A DNA stretch of 64,000 nucleotides. Source: Phosphitispora fastidiosa. GTDB taxonomy: Bacteria > Bacillota > Thermincolia > Thermincolales > UBA2595. The first letter of the stretch is position 1. Every line of letters begins with the position of its first letter. A program made the position numbers and the translations under genes. A model generated the notes under the pieces. The model ran no database searches. It was given only the letters and a program-made list of their open reading frames with translations, and was not told where the DNA came from. The DNA lies in assembly GCF_019008365.1 (NCBI RefSeq), contig NZ_JAHHUL010000009.1, forward strand, positions 62,001 through 126,000, written 5' to 3'. Shown piece after piece: positions 43,778 through 53,252 of this stretch.

Positions 43778-44012
43778 GAAGAGGAAAAGTAAGCTGTGGC
43801 ACCTGCCAGAGAGATAAGGCCCCGGGCTGAAAGCCTTATCAGGGAACAGGCAGCCGAAAAACCACCTTGGAGCTGTCGGGCAGAACGAAGTAAGCCTGAC
43901 CGGGGCGTCCCGTTATAGACTATGAAAGAGCCGGTTTTTCGGAAACAGAGTGGAACCGCGGGAGAACTACCTCTCGTCTCTGGTGTTATTACCAGGGATG
44001 AGGGGTTTTTTG
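43778..44012 (+). ncRNA. T-box riboswitch of thrS
   Basis: A leader of about 235 bases with the conserved antiterminator box GTGGAACCGCGG at 43950-43961, AGAGAGA-type stem I bulge near 43808-43816, and a terminator at 43970-44012 (CTCGTCTCTGGT / ACCAGGGATGAG followed by six T). Uncharged tRNA binding prevents termination. The downstream gene is thrS, so tRNA-Thr is the expected ligand; I did not assign the specifier codon with certainty. Confidence 0.9.
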
Positions 44013-44081
44013 TTGTAAAGAAAGCAAATGATTTAATTGGCGGCAGCGGTTGCAGCCGCTCATATAAGGAGGTACATTTTC

Positions 44082-45992
44082 ATGTCTATGGTCAGGATTT
44101 CTTTAAAAGACGGTTCAGTAAAGGAATTTCCAAAGGGAACACCGGTAGTCGACATTGCTGCCGCTATCAGCCAGGGTCTTGCCAGAAACGCTCTGGCAGC
44201 AAAACTTAATGGCAAAAAAGTAGATTTGGGCACCCCTGTCAATGAAGACAGTGCACTTGAGATTATTACCTGGGACAGTGAAGAAGGACAGGATGTATAT
44301 CGCCATAGTACGGCACATATTATGGCCCAGGCTGTGAAAAATCTCTTTCCCGGAGTTAAATTTGGCATCGGCCCATCTATTTCCGAAGGGTTTTATTATG
44401 ATTTCGATGTCCCGGAAAACTTTTCTCCTGAAGACCTGCCCCGGATAGAAAAGGAGATGCAGAGGATTATCAAGGAGAACTACCCCTTTGAACGTATGGA
44501 GGTATCCAGGGATGAAGCCCTCAGGATGTTTGCGGAAGCAGGGGAAAACTACAAGGTGGAGCTGATCAATGATCTTCCTGAGGACGCCGTCATTAGCTGT
44601 TATCGCCAGGGAGACTTTATTGACCTGTGTGCCGGACCTCATGTGCCCTCTACGGGAAGAGTAAAGTCCGTAAAACTGATGAACCTGGCCGGGGCTTACT
44701 GGCGGGGCAGCGAGAAAAATAAAATGCTGCAGAGGATATATGGGACTTCATTCCCGAAAAAATCTCTGTTGGAAGAACATATTTTCCGGATAGAAGAGGC
44801 CAAAAAGCGTGATCATCGTAAACTGGGGGCGGAACTTGAGTTGTTTTCCATGCAGGATGAAGGCCCCGGTTTTCCGTTTTTTCACCCTAAGGGGATGGTA
44901 CTGCGGAATGAGCTGGAGAACTTCTGGCGGGATGAACATAAAAAGGCCGGATACCAGGAAATACGTACCCCGGTGATTCTGAACAGGGGCCTTTGGGAGC
45001 AGTCAGGACACTGGGATAACTATAAAGAAAACATGTATTTCACCAGTATCGATGAAACCGATTTTGCGGTAAAACCCATGAACTGTCCCGGCGGGATTCT
45101 TGTCTACAGGTCTAAACTGCACAGTTACCGGGATCTGCCCATCAGACTTGGTGAATTGGGCCTGGTCCACCGGCACGAGCTCTCGGGGGCGCTGCACGGG
45201 TTAATGAGGGTCCGCTGTTTTACCCAGGATGATGCCCATATATTTATGCTGCCCTCCCAGGCAACCAAAGAGATTATTGGGGTAATTGACCTGATTGACA
45301 AGTTTTACGGCGTATTTGGCTTTGAATATCACGTGGAATTAAGTACTAAACCGGAAAAGGCCATGGGCTCTGACGAAATATGGGATATGGCTACAGCTGC
45401 CCTGAAGCAGGCCCTTGATGAGAAAGGCCTTGATTACAAAATTAATGAAGGTGATGGAGCATTCTATGGGCCGAAGATTGATTTCCACCTCAGGGACTGT
45501 TTGGGGAGGACCTGGCAGTGCGGGACCATCCAGCTTGATTTCCTGATGCCCGAAAAATTTGATCTTACTTATGTGGGAGAGGATGGCCAGAAACACCGGC
45601 CGGTAATGATTCACCGGGTAGTTTTTGGGAGTATTGAGCGTTTCATCGGCATCCTTATTGAGCACTTTGCGGGAGCATTTCCGACATGGCTGGCTCCGGT
45701 TCAGGTTAAGGTGCTTACGGTAACCGACCGGGGGCGTGACTTCGCTGGGGAAATCCTGAAGACTCTTGATGAAAACGGTATCAGAGGCGAAGTTGACGGC
45801 CGCAACGAAAAGATCGGATATAAGATTAGGGAGGCCCAGCTGGAAAAAATCCCATATATGCTGGTAATCGGAGACCGTGAAGTTGACAGTGGCGCTGTGG
45901 CTGTGCGCAAACGCGGGGAAGGAGATCAGGGAAGTATTGCCCTGGACGAATTTGTGCACACTGTCAGGGAGGAAATTGATTTAAAAAGGTAA
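44082..45992 (+). CDS. thrS: Threonyl-tRNA synthetase
   Basis: 636 residues from ATG 44082 with AAGGAGG at 44067-44073. N-terminal TGS domain (VRISLKDGSVKEFPKGTPVVDIA), editing domain with HSTAHIMAQAV and CAGPHVPSTG, class II catalytic motifs (MNCPGGILVYRS, RLGELGLVHRHELSGALHGLMRVRCFTQDDAHIF) and C-terminal anticodon domain. It charges tRNA-Thr in the cytoplasm and is regulated by the T-box in front. Confidence 0.97.
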   Translation: MSMVRISLKDGSVKEFPKGTPVVDIAAAISQGLARNALAAKLNGKKVDLGTPVNEDSALEIITWDSEEGQDVYRHSTAHIMAQAVKNLFPGVKFGIGPSISEGFYYDFDVPENFSPEDLPRIEKEMQRIIKENYPFERMEVSRDEALRMFAEAGENYKVELINDLPEDAVISCYRQGDFIDLCAGPHVPSTGRVKSVKLMNLAGAYWRGSEKNKMLQRIYGTSFPKKSLLEEHIFRIEEAKKRDHRKLGAELELFSMQDEGPGFPFFHPKGMVLRNELENFWRDEHKKAGYQEIRTPVILNRGLWEQSGHWDNYKENMYFTSIDETDFAVKPMNCPGGILVYRSKLHSYRDLPIRLGELGLVHRHELSGALHGLMRVRCFTQDDAHIFMLPSQATKEIIGVIDLIDKFYGVFGFEYHVELSTKPEKAMGSDEIWDMATAALKQALDEKGLDYKINEGDGAFYGPKIDFHLRDCLGRTWQCGTIQLDFLMPEKFDLTYVGEDGQKHRPVMIHRVVFGSIERFIGILIEHFAGAFPTWLAPVQVKVLTVTDRGRDFAGEILKTLDENGIRGEVDGRNEKIGYKIREAQLEKIPYMLVIGDREVDSGAVAVRKRGEGDQGSIALDEFVHTVREEIDLKR

Positions 45993-46015
45993 CCGCTGTT
46001 AACCACTGAAATTAT

Positions 46016-46045
46016 TTGACAACCGGTGATAAACAGTGCTATAAT
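46016..46045 (+). promoter_or_regulatory. Promoter of infC-rpmI-rplT
   Basis: TTGACA 46016-46021, 18-base spacer, extended -10 TGCTATAAT ending at 46045. Confidence 0.85.
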
Positions 46046-46049
46046 AATA

Positions 46050-46193
46050 AAGAATTTGATATTTTATCCAAAGCAGAAGCCATCCGCTTCTCACCTTATA
46101 ACGCTCTGGCTGTTGATAAGGTCAACGAATTTCTAAAATCAGGTATTATATATTTGATTTTCTGCGGGTGGTTATCCACCCGCTTAGTTTTTT
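46050..46193 (+). ncRNA. L20-type leader with terminator
   Basis: The transcribed leader holds stem pieces AGAAGC/GCTTCT (46073-46092), an inner hairpin, and a terminator GCGGGTGG/CCACCCGC (46164-46183) followed by TTAGTTTTTT. Position before infC, and the presence of rplT as the last gene, match autoregulation by ribosomal protein L20 through attenuation. Alignment to Rfam was not possible. Confidence 0.65.
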
Positions 46194-46207
46194 AGAGGAG
46201 ATAAAAT

Positions 46208-46735
46208 TTGGAGGTGAACCCAATAAGCAAAGATATGCGAATTAATGAGGAAATCAGGGGTAAGGAAGTCAGGTTAATTAGTTCCGAACAAGAACAGTTA
46301 GGCATCGTGCCGGTCAGGGATGCCCTGAGAATGGCTCAGGAACAGGAACTCGACCTAGTTGAGATTGCGCCTAATGCTAAGCCCCCGGTATGCCGCATTA
46401 TGGATTTTGGCAAGTACAAGTATGAACAGAGCAAGCGTGAAAAAGAAGCGCGCAAGAAACAGAAAATTATCAGTGTCAAAGAAGTAAAGGTAAGGCCAAA
46501 TATTGAGGACCATGACCTTGAGGTAAAGACCAAGAATGCCCTGAAGTTTTTAACAGAGGGTGACAAGGTCAAGGTGACCCTGATGTTCAGGGGGCGTGAA
46601 ATGGCTCACGCCGAGTTGGGGAAAAAGCTTTTGAAGAGGGTTGCTGATGCGACCGAAGAAGTGGCTACAGTTGAAAGACAGCCAAAGGTTGAAGGAAGAA
46701 ATATGATAATGATTTTAGCACCAAAACAGGACTGA
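46208..46735 (+). CDS. infC: Translation initiation factor IF-3
   Basis: 175 residues from TTG 46208. IF-3 body: [41 protein letters not shown], then the C-terminal domain [22 protein letters not shown] and [18 protein letters not shown]-3 genes often use rare start codons; ATA at 46223 follows a GGAGGTG site by six bases and would give [10 protein letters not shown], while TTG 46208 follows GAGGAG. Either could be used. Confidence 0.95.
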   Translation: MEVNPISKDMRINEEIRGKEVRLISSEQEQLGIVPVRDALRMAQEQELDLVEIAPNAKPPVCRIMDFGKYKYEQSKREKEARKKQKIISVKEVKVRPNIEDHDLEVKTKNALKFLTEGDKVKVTLMFRGREMAHAELGKKLLKRVADATEEVATVERQPKVEGRNMIMILAPKQD

Positions 46736-46751
46736 GAGGAGGAGCAAAGTT

Positions 46752-46949
46752 ATGCCCAAAATGAAAACTCACAGGGGCGCTGCCAAGAGGTTTAAAGTTA
46801 CCGGAACCGGGAAAGTCAAAAAGGCTAAAGCATATAAAAGCCATATATTAGAGAAGAAATCTGCCAAGAGGAAGAGAAACCTCCGCAAGTCTGATATTGT
46901 TTCTAAAGCTGATGCCAAGAGAATCAAGCTTTTAATGCCTTATTCCTGA
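46752..46949 (+). CDS. rpmI: Ribosomal protein bL35
   Basis: 65 residues, [20 protein letters not shown] start and the basic body to the LMPYS end are those of bL35, a component of the 50S subunit. It lies 16 bases after infC in the classic infC-rpmI-rplT operon. Confidence 0.97.
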   Translation: MPKMKTHRGAAKRFKVTGTGKVKKAKAYKSHILEKKSAKRKRNLRKSDIVSKADAKRIKLLMPYS

Positions 46950-47001
46950 TAATTGGCTGAATCAAAACATAAATTACAAGTTTATTAAGGAGGTTTAGGA
47001 T

Positions 47002-47361
47002 ATGCCCAGGGTAAAAAGAGGGGTTACAGCCCGTAAAAGACATAAGAAGATTTTAAAACTTGCCAAGGGTTATTTTGGTTCTAAAAGTAAGCTTTTCAGA
47101 CCCGCTAATGAGCAGGTATTAAAATCCCTTTCATATGCTTACCGTGACCGTAGAGCTAAGAAAAGGGATTTCCGCAAGCTCTGGATTGCCAGGATTAATG
47201 CGGCAGCAAGGATTAACGGAATGTCTTACAGCAAGCTAATTAATGGATTAAGACAGGCTGGAGTGGATATCAACCGCAAGATTCTGGCCGATATGGCCGT
47301 AAAGGATGAAAAAGCGTTTGGCAGGCTTGTTGAAGTTGCCAAACAGAAACTGAATGCCTAA
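47002..47361 (+). CDS. rplT: Ribosomal protein bL20
   Basis: 119 residues, [30 protein letters not shown]-type start, typical bL20. It binds 23S rRNA during 50S assembly and in Firmicutes represses its own operon through the leader. Preceded by AAGGAGG and followed by a terminator. Confidence 0.97.
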   Translation: MPRVKRGVTARKRHKKILKLAKGYFGSKSKLFRPANEQVLKSLSYAYRDRRAKKRDFRKLWIARINAAARINGMSYSKLINGLRQAGVDINRKILADMAVKDEKAFGRLVEVAKQKLNA

Positions 47362-47392
47362 TCCATATTTCAATTTAAGCGCTGATTAAATG

Positions 47393-47426
47393 GGGCTGTT
47401 TCCAAAAGGGAGCAGTCCTTTAGTTT
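47393..47426 (+). terminator. Terminator of the infC operon
   Basis: GGGCTGTTTCC and GGGAGCAGTCC form an 11-base stem with three wobble pairs and are followed by TTTAGTTTT. Confidence 0.6.
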
Positions 47427-47653
47427 TAGACTCCTTCTTTTTAAGCGGAAGTCTTACCTTTTTGACAAACCCCATGCTTTTTGATTATAAAATGTATTTT
47501 GGACAGGGGTAGATGAATTCCTTGGGCGGGCTACATCTCCGCCGGCATCCGCTCCCGCTTTTTAACTGGAAGTCATAGGTACATATTCCGCCTGCACTGT
47601 TTAATATAATGATATAGTCCTAATTATATTATTAATTTTATAGAAGCGGGGTT

Positions 47654-48334
47654 TTGAAATTGAAGGTAATGACTTATAATGTGCATTCCTGCATAGATGT
47701 CGAGAAGAGGAACAGTCTGAAACGAATAAGTGATTTCATCAGGAGGGAGCGTCCGGCAATAGTTGGCCTTAATGAGGTGGAAAGCTTCAGCCCCAGGGTG
47801 GGTTTTGTAAATCAGCCCAAACGGCTTGCTGCTTCACGGAACATGCTGTACCGCTATGGACCTGCCATTAAGCTTGGCCCGATTGGTTTTTTCGGGAACG
47901 CAATTATGTCCAGATACCCTGTTTATGAATCAAAAAATTTCCGGCTTCCCGCCAAACGTGAGCAGAGATGCTGCCTGCGGACCCGGCTTCGTGTCCCGGA
48001 CGGGCATATTACAGTGTTTACAACCCACCTGGGACTTAACAGGCAGGAACGTTTTGAGCAGATCGCAGAACTCCGGAGACTTGTAGAGCAAGAAAAAAAT
48101 CCGGTAATACTGATGGGCGATTTTAACTGTGGGACTGACCAGCTAGCTCCGCTTTACCAATTATTATCAGATGCCGGCAGCTTTTTTGGGTCATTACCTA
48201 CATTTTCCCTTGCCAATCCTGTTGACAGAATCGATTATATTCTTTTTTCAGCAGAGTTTAATTGCAGGGCTTTAACTGTTGCCGGATGTGATGCCTCAGA
48301 CCATCTGCCGGTGATTGCCGAACTGCATCTTTAG
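47654..48334 (+). CDS. Endonuclease/exonuclease/phosphatase family protein
   Basis: 226 residues from TTG 47654 (TTG 47660 is an alternative). EEP motifs: MTYNVHSC (N), GLNEVES (E), TVFTTHLGL (H), LMGDFNC (D-x-N) and DASDHLPV (D-H) in the usual order. The family cleaves phosphodiester bonds in nucleic acids, lipids or nucleotides with a metal ion. No signal peptide. It stands alone; substrate unknown. Confidence 0.85.
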   Translation: MKLKVMTYNVHSCIDVEKRNSLKRISDFIRRERPAIVGLNEVESFSPRVGFVNQPKRLAASRNMLYRYGPAIKLGPIGFFGNAIMSRYPVYESKNFRLPAKREQRCCLRTRLRVPDGHITVFTTHLGLNRQERFEQIAELRRLVEQEKNPVILMGDFNCGTDQLAPLYQLLSDAGSFFGSLPTFSLANPVDRIDYILFSAEFNCRALTVAGCDASDHLPVIAELHL

Positions 48335-48430
48335 TTTGCAGTAAAAAAGGGTGCTGACCTGAAGCGCCAAAGATGCTATAATAAGTTAAATTCCTATCTG
48401 AAAATAACTAACTGTACTGAGGGTGATGCT

Positions 48431-49117
48431 GTGAAAAGAAAACTAATCTGTTGTGATGTTTTTAAGGAGGAAATCAACTCCATGGGTTCGCTGCCCGATA
48501 CAGATATTGAGTTCCTGTCAATGGGACTTCATCTGCATCCCCGGAAGTTATATCAGGAGGTCAGTCAGGCAGTTGCCAGGTCCCAAGGCTATAGCAGGGT
48601 GATTCTGGGGTTCGGACTGTGTGGGGGTGCCCTCGGGGGCATCAAGGCTCCCGGATGCGAGATGATAATCCCCAGGGTCCATGACTGTATTCCGGTTTTA
48701 TTGGGTTCCAAGTCTAGGTATAATACTTTGCAAAAAAACCATCAGGGGACCTTCTATTTTTCTGGCGGCTGGGTGGAGGGTGACCGCATGATGATTCCGG
48801 AATACGAACGCAGTTGTGATCAGTTTGGTCCTAAAAGGGCGCTGAAAATCTTTCGCATGATGTTCGAAAACTACAACCGGCTTTTGTATATCCATACCGG
48901 TCACCCGCGTGATCAGGCGACTTTGCAGAAAACCAGGGAATTTGCAGAGATTCTGGAGCTGCCGTGCCAGGGTACCGAGGGCGATCTTAATTACCTGCAT
49001 CAGCTCGTCTGCGGACCTTGGGATGACAGGCTCTTTGTAACTATAGCCCCGGATCAGGTGATTGATGAACTGGAATTCCTGTCTCCGGGGGAACAGGTTA
49101 TTGTACAGGGGTGCTGA
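48431..49117 (+). CDS. DUF1638 protein, probable corrinoid-methyltransferase associate
   Basis: 228 residues matching DUF1638: CCDVFKEEI near the start, LGFGLCGGALGGIKAPGC (about residues 57-74), RVHDCIPVLLGS, and FYFSGGWVEGD. Conserved Cys, His and Gly patches suggest metal or cofactor binding. DUF1638 genes are frequent neighbours of corrinoid methyltransferases, which begin 1.1 kb downstream here. Biochemical function is unknown. Confidence 0.8.
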   Translation: MKRKLICCDVFKEEINSMGSLPDTDIEFLSMGLHLHPRKLYQEVSQAVARSQGYSRVILGFGLCGGALGGIKAPGCEMIIPRVHDCIPVLLGSKSRYNTLQKNHQGTFYFSGGWVEGDRMMIPEYERSCDQFGPKRALKIFRMMFENYNRLLYIHTGHPRDQATLQKTREFAEILELPCQGTEGDLNYLHQLVCGPWDDRLFVTIAPDQVIDELEFLSPGEQVIVQGC

Positions 49118-49162
49118 ATGCTTTGTTTCAAGAAGTTACTATAAAGGATTGGAGGGGAAAAA

Positions 49163-49714
49163 ATGTCCGCTGCTGACTTGGTAAAGATTCTTCAGGAGGA
49201 AAATACGGACCCCAGGGTAAAACTAATTCCATTCGAAATTGCAGACATTAAAGTCGAGGAACGGGTGCGCTTAAAATGTATGATACCACCATGTCCCAGT
49301 TACGGGAGAGGCAAGTTCTGTCCGCCAAACCTTCCGGACCTGGATTTCATCCGCAGCGCTTTAAAGGGATATCAGGGCGGGGCACTTGTAGTTCTGACGA
49401 TACCTTACTCGGAAGGTGTGATGGAAGAAGTAAAAAGGGAGAGACCTCAAAATGAGCTGATGAAATTAATTGGCAAATTTGAGAAGAGCGCCTGTGAAAA
49501 AATTAACCACCTGGCTTTTGGTCTTACAGTGGGGGGCTGCAGGCTGTGTGAGGACTGTGTTTCCCGGGATGAACCGTGCCGCAAACCCTTGGAGGCACAT
49601 CCGGGCATTACCGGTTTTGGGATTGATATTACTACAGTCGCCCGCAAACTTGGAGTCAGGGTGGAATGGCCGGTGACTACTGAACTAAATTTCATGGGGA
49701 TGTTATTTGTCTAA
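49163..49714 (+). CDS. DUF2284 metal-binding protein
   Basis: 183 residues with the DUF2284 cysteine pattern: RLKCMIPPCPSYGRGKFCPPNLP (about residues 36-58) and GCRLCEDCVSRDEPCRKP (about 127-144), together able to hold Fe-S or zinc. The second pattern resembles a ferredoxin-like motif. It lies 45 bases after DUF1638 and precedes the methyltransferase island; a paralogue lies inside the island at 58704. A role in electron transfer or corrinoid activation is guesswork. Confidence 0.8.
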   Translation: MSAADLVKILQEENTDPRVKLIPFEIADIKVEERVRLKCMIPPCPSYGRGKFCPPNLPDLDFIRSALKGYQGGALVVLTIPYSEGVMEEVKRERPQNELMKLIGKFEKSACEKINHLAFGLTVGGCRLCEDCVSRDEPCRKPLEAHPGITGFGIDITTVARKLGVRVEWPVTTELNFMGMLFV

Positions 49715-49741
49715 GATGTCTGTAAAGGCATCTTTTTTTTT
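49714..49741 (+). terminator. Terminator of the DUF2284 unit
   Basis: AGATGtC...GgCATCT hairpin followed by nine T residues. Confidence 0.75.
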
Positions 49742-49999
49742 CAAATATCTGCAGCCGGCCCGCTTATTAACAGAATAATGATAATGGTTGCAAAACGACA
49801 ATAGTAGTAGTAAAAATGAGTTGAACAGGCTTGACTGCTTAAAGCTGAGGATAACCGCTTAAGTCTAAATCATTTCCATTTAGAGAAAAAAGGTTACCAA
49901 CTAATGGTGCAAACGTTTACAATTTAATGTAGATAGCCTGTTAGTATTTGCAATAGTTATCTGAAAAAAATGATTATACTTTTCTAATATCTGCAGACA

Positions 50000-50079
50000 G
50001 CAAACATTCTGATAATTAGTCTTCTGTTTTTTACAGTGGCAGCTTCTAATTAAGTTTAAGAATGTTTGCCTATTTTTTT
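50000..50079 (+). promoter_or_regulatory. Long hairpin in the leader of the methyltransferase island
   Basis: The 500-base gap 49742-50241 has no gene. It contains GCAAACATTCT (50000-50010) pairing with AGAATGTTTGC (50059-50069), an inner ATTAG/CTAAT pair, and then TATTTTTTTA, an intrinsic-terminator-like structure about 160 bases before the first methyltransferase gene. The rest is AT-rich with no known riboswitch that I can identify. It could be the end of an upstream transcript or an attenuator. Confidence 0.45.
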
Positions 50080-50241
50080 ACCTATAATACAGTATTTGTG
50101 CAGAAATGCTACACTGTTTTTAATATAGGTTAACACTTATTGCCTAGGCAGGAACGATATATTTCTTTGAGCTGCGTTTGTTATTAAAAAAAAGAGGAAG
50201 GGAGGAGCAGTGTACAAATCAAATTTAATGGAGGGATCTTA

Positions 50242-51321
50242 ATGGTTGTAAAACAATACAAGGATGAAATGACAGGTTTGGAGAGGGCACTGGCTGCCCT
50301 GTCTTATCAGAAGCCTGACCGGGTGCCTGTAGCATCACTGGTTTGCGGCGCGGCACGGCGTGTTCTTGGAGTGACTTACGACAAATGGTCTCAGGATGCA
50401 GAACTCATCGCAGAATCTTTTATCCAGACACACCAGATCATGAATTATGATTTTGACATTTTTGTGATGCTGGTAGACCTCTCAGTTGAGGCCGGGTCGT
50501 TCGGCCAAGAGGTGATTTATCCTATCGAGAGTACCGCTTATGCCAATCCGAATAAACCCATTATTAAAACTGTTGATGACTATAGAAGGTTAGAACGGAT
50601 TAATCCGAGGGAAACCGGGCGGATGAAGGTTGTCATTGAGGCAACACACCGGTTGGCCAAAGCCAAGGCCAAAGAATGCGGCATCTGTGGATTTGTGTAT
50701 GCCCCCCTTGGTGTTATCGGTGCCCTGAGAGGACATGAACGGATGTTTGTTGATTGTATAAAACACCCGGATGCCATTATTGAAGCCTGTGAAATAATCA
50801 CTCCCGTTCTGGAAGAATATGCGGTGGCTCAGATAGAGGCCGGCGCGCAGGCAATAGTCATGGATACATTGTATGCTTCGGCTACCATTATGAGCCCCAA
50901 AATGTGGGAGGGCATTGAAGCGCCATATGCCAAGAGAATTGCTGATACTGTCAAGAAGGCCGGAGGAGCCCTGGTCCTGCATAACTGCGGCGGGGGCATA
51001 TACTTTGATGTCCAGCAGAAGTGGACTGACCCTGTGGCTATTTCCCATGCTTACCCGGCTGCTGACTGCAAGACCTGGGAGGAACATGCGGCCAAATGGG
51101 GCAAAAAGATTGTATCCATTGGAGCTCTTGACCCTGCGAGTGTTGGCATGACTTGGAATGAAGAACAGGTTATGGAAGAAACTCGGAAATTTATCGAGTA
51201 TTATAAGGATTGTGACGGAGGGTTTATCCTCTCAACCGGATGTGAGTTTCCACCCAATGGCACCTTAATAAATGCCATGGCGATTATTAAAGCGGCTAAG
51301 GCCTATGGAACATACCGGTAA
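50242..51321 (+). CDS. UroD-type zinc methyltransferase 1
   Basis: 359 residues of the uroporphyrinogen-decarboxylase-like fold (MtaA/MtbA/CmuA branch). The zinc motif is complete: H247-N-C249 in VLHNCGGG and C334 in STGCEFPPNG. These enzymes move methyl groups between a substrate or thiol and a corrinoid protein; no coenzyme-M pathway is indicated in this window. AGGG-type site and AATGG start are good. The corrinoid protein gene follows 31 bases later. It is closely similar to the third methyltransferase (59316) and less so to the second. Confidence 0.9.
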   Translation: MVVKQYKDEMTGLERALAALSYQKPDRVPVASLVCGAARRVLGVTYDKWSQDAELIAESFIQTHQIMNYDFDIFVMLVDLSVEAGSFGQEVIYPIESTAYANPNKPIIKTVDDYRRLERINPRETGRMKVVIEATHRLAKAKAKECGICGFVYAPLGVIGALRGHERMFVDCIKHPDAIIEACEIITPVLEEYAVAQIEAGAQAIVMDTLYASATIMSPKMWEGIEAPYAKRIADTVKKAGGALVLHNCGGGIYFDVQQKWTDPVAISHAYPAADCKTWEEHAAKWGKKIVSIGALDPASVGMTWNEEQVMEETRKFIEYYKDCDGGFILSTGCEFPPNGTLINAMAIIKAAKAYGTYR

Positions 51322-51352
51322 CAACAAAAATAAGTAAGGAGGTAATGGTTAA

Positions 51353-52018
51353 ATGGCTGCACCGGAACGAGAAAGAGAGTTGTTTGATGCTTTAAAACAG
51401 GGTGTTATTGATTATGATGAGGACGGTGTGAGGGAAGCGGCCCAGGCTGTTATTGATGAGGGTATTGATGCCTATACGGCAGTTTTTGAGGGCTTGGTTG
51501 AAGGAATGAACGAAGTGGGCAGGTTATATGAAGAACAGGAGTACTTTGTCCCCGAAATCCTCATGTGTGCCGATGCTTTATATGCAGGCCTGGATATCCT
51601 GAAGCCGCACATAGAACAGAAAGATATGGGTCTCAAGGGTACAGTGGTAATGGGTGTTGTTCAGGGAGATGTGCATGACATTGGCAAGAACATCGTTAAG
51701 ATGATGTTTGATGTAGCCGGTTTTGATGTTCATGACCTGGGACGGGATGTTCCTCTGGAAAAATTTGTGGAGGAACAGTTGAAGACTGATTCTGAGCTGC
51801 TGTGCCTGTCGGCCATGATGACCACCACGATGGTTGGTATGCCAGAGGTAATTAAGAAGGTGAAGGATAAAAACCCGCAGTGTAAGATTATGATTGGCGG
51901 CGCTCCTGTTTCCGAGGATCTGGCAGGAAAGTGGGGGGCTGACGGATTTGCCAAGGATGCCAACAATGCTCTGAAAGAAGCCCTGAACATGGTTAAGGCA
52001 CTGAAAGAAATGCAGTAA
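51353..52018 (+). CDS. Methyltransferase corrinoid protein 1
   Basis: 221 residues. N-terminal four-helix cap (ALKQGVIDYDEDGVREAAQ...EVGRLYEEQEYFVPEILMCADAL) and C-terminal Rossmann domain with D106-V-H108-D-I-G111, the corrinoid lower-ligand motif, followed by GGAPVSEDLAGKWGADGFAKDA. It accepts the methyl group on cobalt. Located directly after methyltransferase 1. A close paralogue lies at 61389. Confidence 0.93.
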   Translation: MAAPERERELFDALKQGVIDYDEDGVREAAQAVIDEGIDAYTAVFEGLVEGMNEVGRLYEEQEYFVPEILMCADALYAGLDILKPHIEQKDMGLKGTVVMGVVQGDVHDIGKNIVKMMFDVAGFDVHDLGRDVPLEKFVEEQLKTDSELLCLSAMMTTTMVGMPEVIKKVKDKNPQCKIMIGGAPVSEDLAGKWGADGFAKDANNALKEALNMVKALKEMQ

Positions 52019-52134
52019 CAAATAATTAAGAAACGGAGTTTTGAAACAAAACACCGTTTCTCTTTTTAAACAAGGAGAAAGGAGGGCATTATTGCTTGAC
52101 TGATTTTACCGACAAAATAACGGAGGGATGTTAA

Positions 52135-53214
52135 ATGATTGTAAAACAGTTCAAAGATGAAATGACAGGGCTGGAAAGGGTTATGGCAGCAGTAACTTTT
52201 CAGAAGCCTGACCGGGTGCCTGTGGTACCACAGGCAATCGGTATTGCGCGCCGTGTTTTGGGTGTCAGTATGAGCAAATTGTCCCAGGATCCTGATGTCT
52301 ATGTTGAAGCCCAGTTACAATTGCATAAGCTTTGTGATTATGGTTTTGATTCATTTGCCTTTGTTTATGACCTCTCTGTGGAGGCTGAGGCATTCGGTCA
52401 AAAAGTCATTTATCCGCTTGAGAGTACTGCTTATGCTGACCCCAATAATCCCTTGATTAAAACTGTTGATGACTATAGAAGGTTAGAACGGATTAATCCA
52501 CGGGAAACAGGCCGGATGAAAGATACAATTTACGGGACGGAAAGGTTGGCTAAGGCTAAAGGAAAAGAATACTCCGTGGGTGGATTTGTATATGGACCTC
52601 TTGGCGTTCTGGGCCAATTGAGAGGACATGAACGGATGTTTGTGGACCTTATGAAAAACAGGGATGCCGTAATTGAAGCCCTGGAAATAATAACCCCGGT
52701 TCTGGAGGATTACGCTGTGGCCCAGATAGAAGCAGGTGCAGGAGGCATAACCATAGATACGCTGTGTGCTTCCAAAACCATGATGAGCGCCAAGCTGTGG
52801 GAGAGCATTGAAGCGCCTTATGCCAAGAGGCTTGCTGATACCATCAGAAAGGCAGGGGGCGCAGTTATGCTGCACAACTGTGGCGGCGCTCCATACTTTG
52901 AGGAACAGATGAAGTGGCTCGAACCGGTAGGTATTTCGCATGCATACCCGGCTGCCGGGTGCAAGACCTGGGAAGAGCACGCAGCCATATGGGGCAAGAA
53001 GGTGATGCACATAGGAGCTATGGATCCTTCCAAGATAGGCATGGTTTGGAGTGAAGAACAGGTAATGGACAATTGCCGGTACTTTATTGACACCTTTGAC
53101 GGCTGCAACGGAGGGTTTATCCTGGCTCCGGGTTGTGAGTTCCCGCCTAATGGCACCTTACTCAATTTAATTGCTATGTGTAAAGCAGCCAAAGCCTATG
53201 GAACTAACAAATAG
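52135..53214 (+). CDS. UroD-type zinc methyltransferase 2 (diverged)
   Basis: 359 residues, same fold and zinc motif (H247, C249, C334 in APGCEFPPNG), but the N-terminal substrate-facing region differs from the other two: residues 30-40 read VVPQAIGIARR rather than VASLVCGAARR, and FAFVYDL replaces the MLVDL block. Several other pocket positions change too (CASKTMMSAKLW). It probably handles a different methyl donor or acceptor. Followed by a CobW-type gene. Confidence 0.88.
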   Translation: MIVKQFKDEMTGLERVMAAVTFQKPDRVPVVPQAIGIARRVLGVSMSKLSQDPDVYVEAQLQLHKLCDYGFDSFAFVYDLSVEAEAFGQKVIYPLESTAYADPNNPLIKTVDDYRRLERINPRETGRMKDTIYGTERLAKAKGKEYSVGGFVYGPLGVLGQLRGHERMFVDLMKNRDAVIEALEIITPVLEDYAVAQIEAGAGGITIDTLCASKTMMSAKLWESIEAPYAKRLADTIRKAGGAVMLHNCGGAPYFEEQMKWLEPVGISHAYPAAGCKTWEEHAAIWGKKVMHIGAMDPSKIGMVWSEEQVMDNCRYFIDTFDGCNGGFILAPGCEFPPNGTLLNLIAMCKAAKAYGTNK

Positions 53215-53252
53215 AACCGGCTTCCAGAGAATGCTATCCGGGGGGGAATTAA

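Noticed and set aside
50242-51321. Calling the first methyltransferase a true uroporphyrinogen decarboxylase (HemE)
   Set aside because: It carries the H-x-C...C zinc motif of corrinoid methyltransferases and sits next to a corrinoid protein gene; no heme biosynthesis genes are near.
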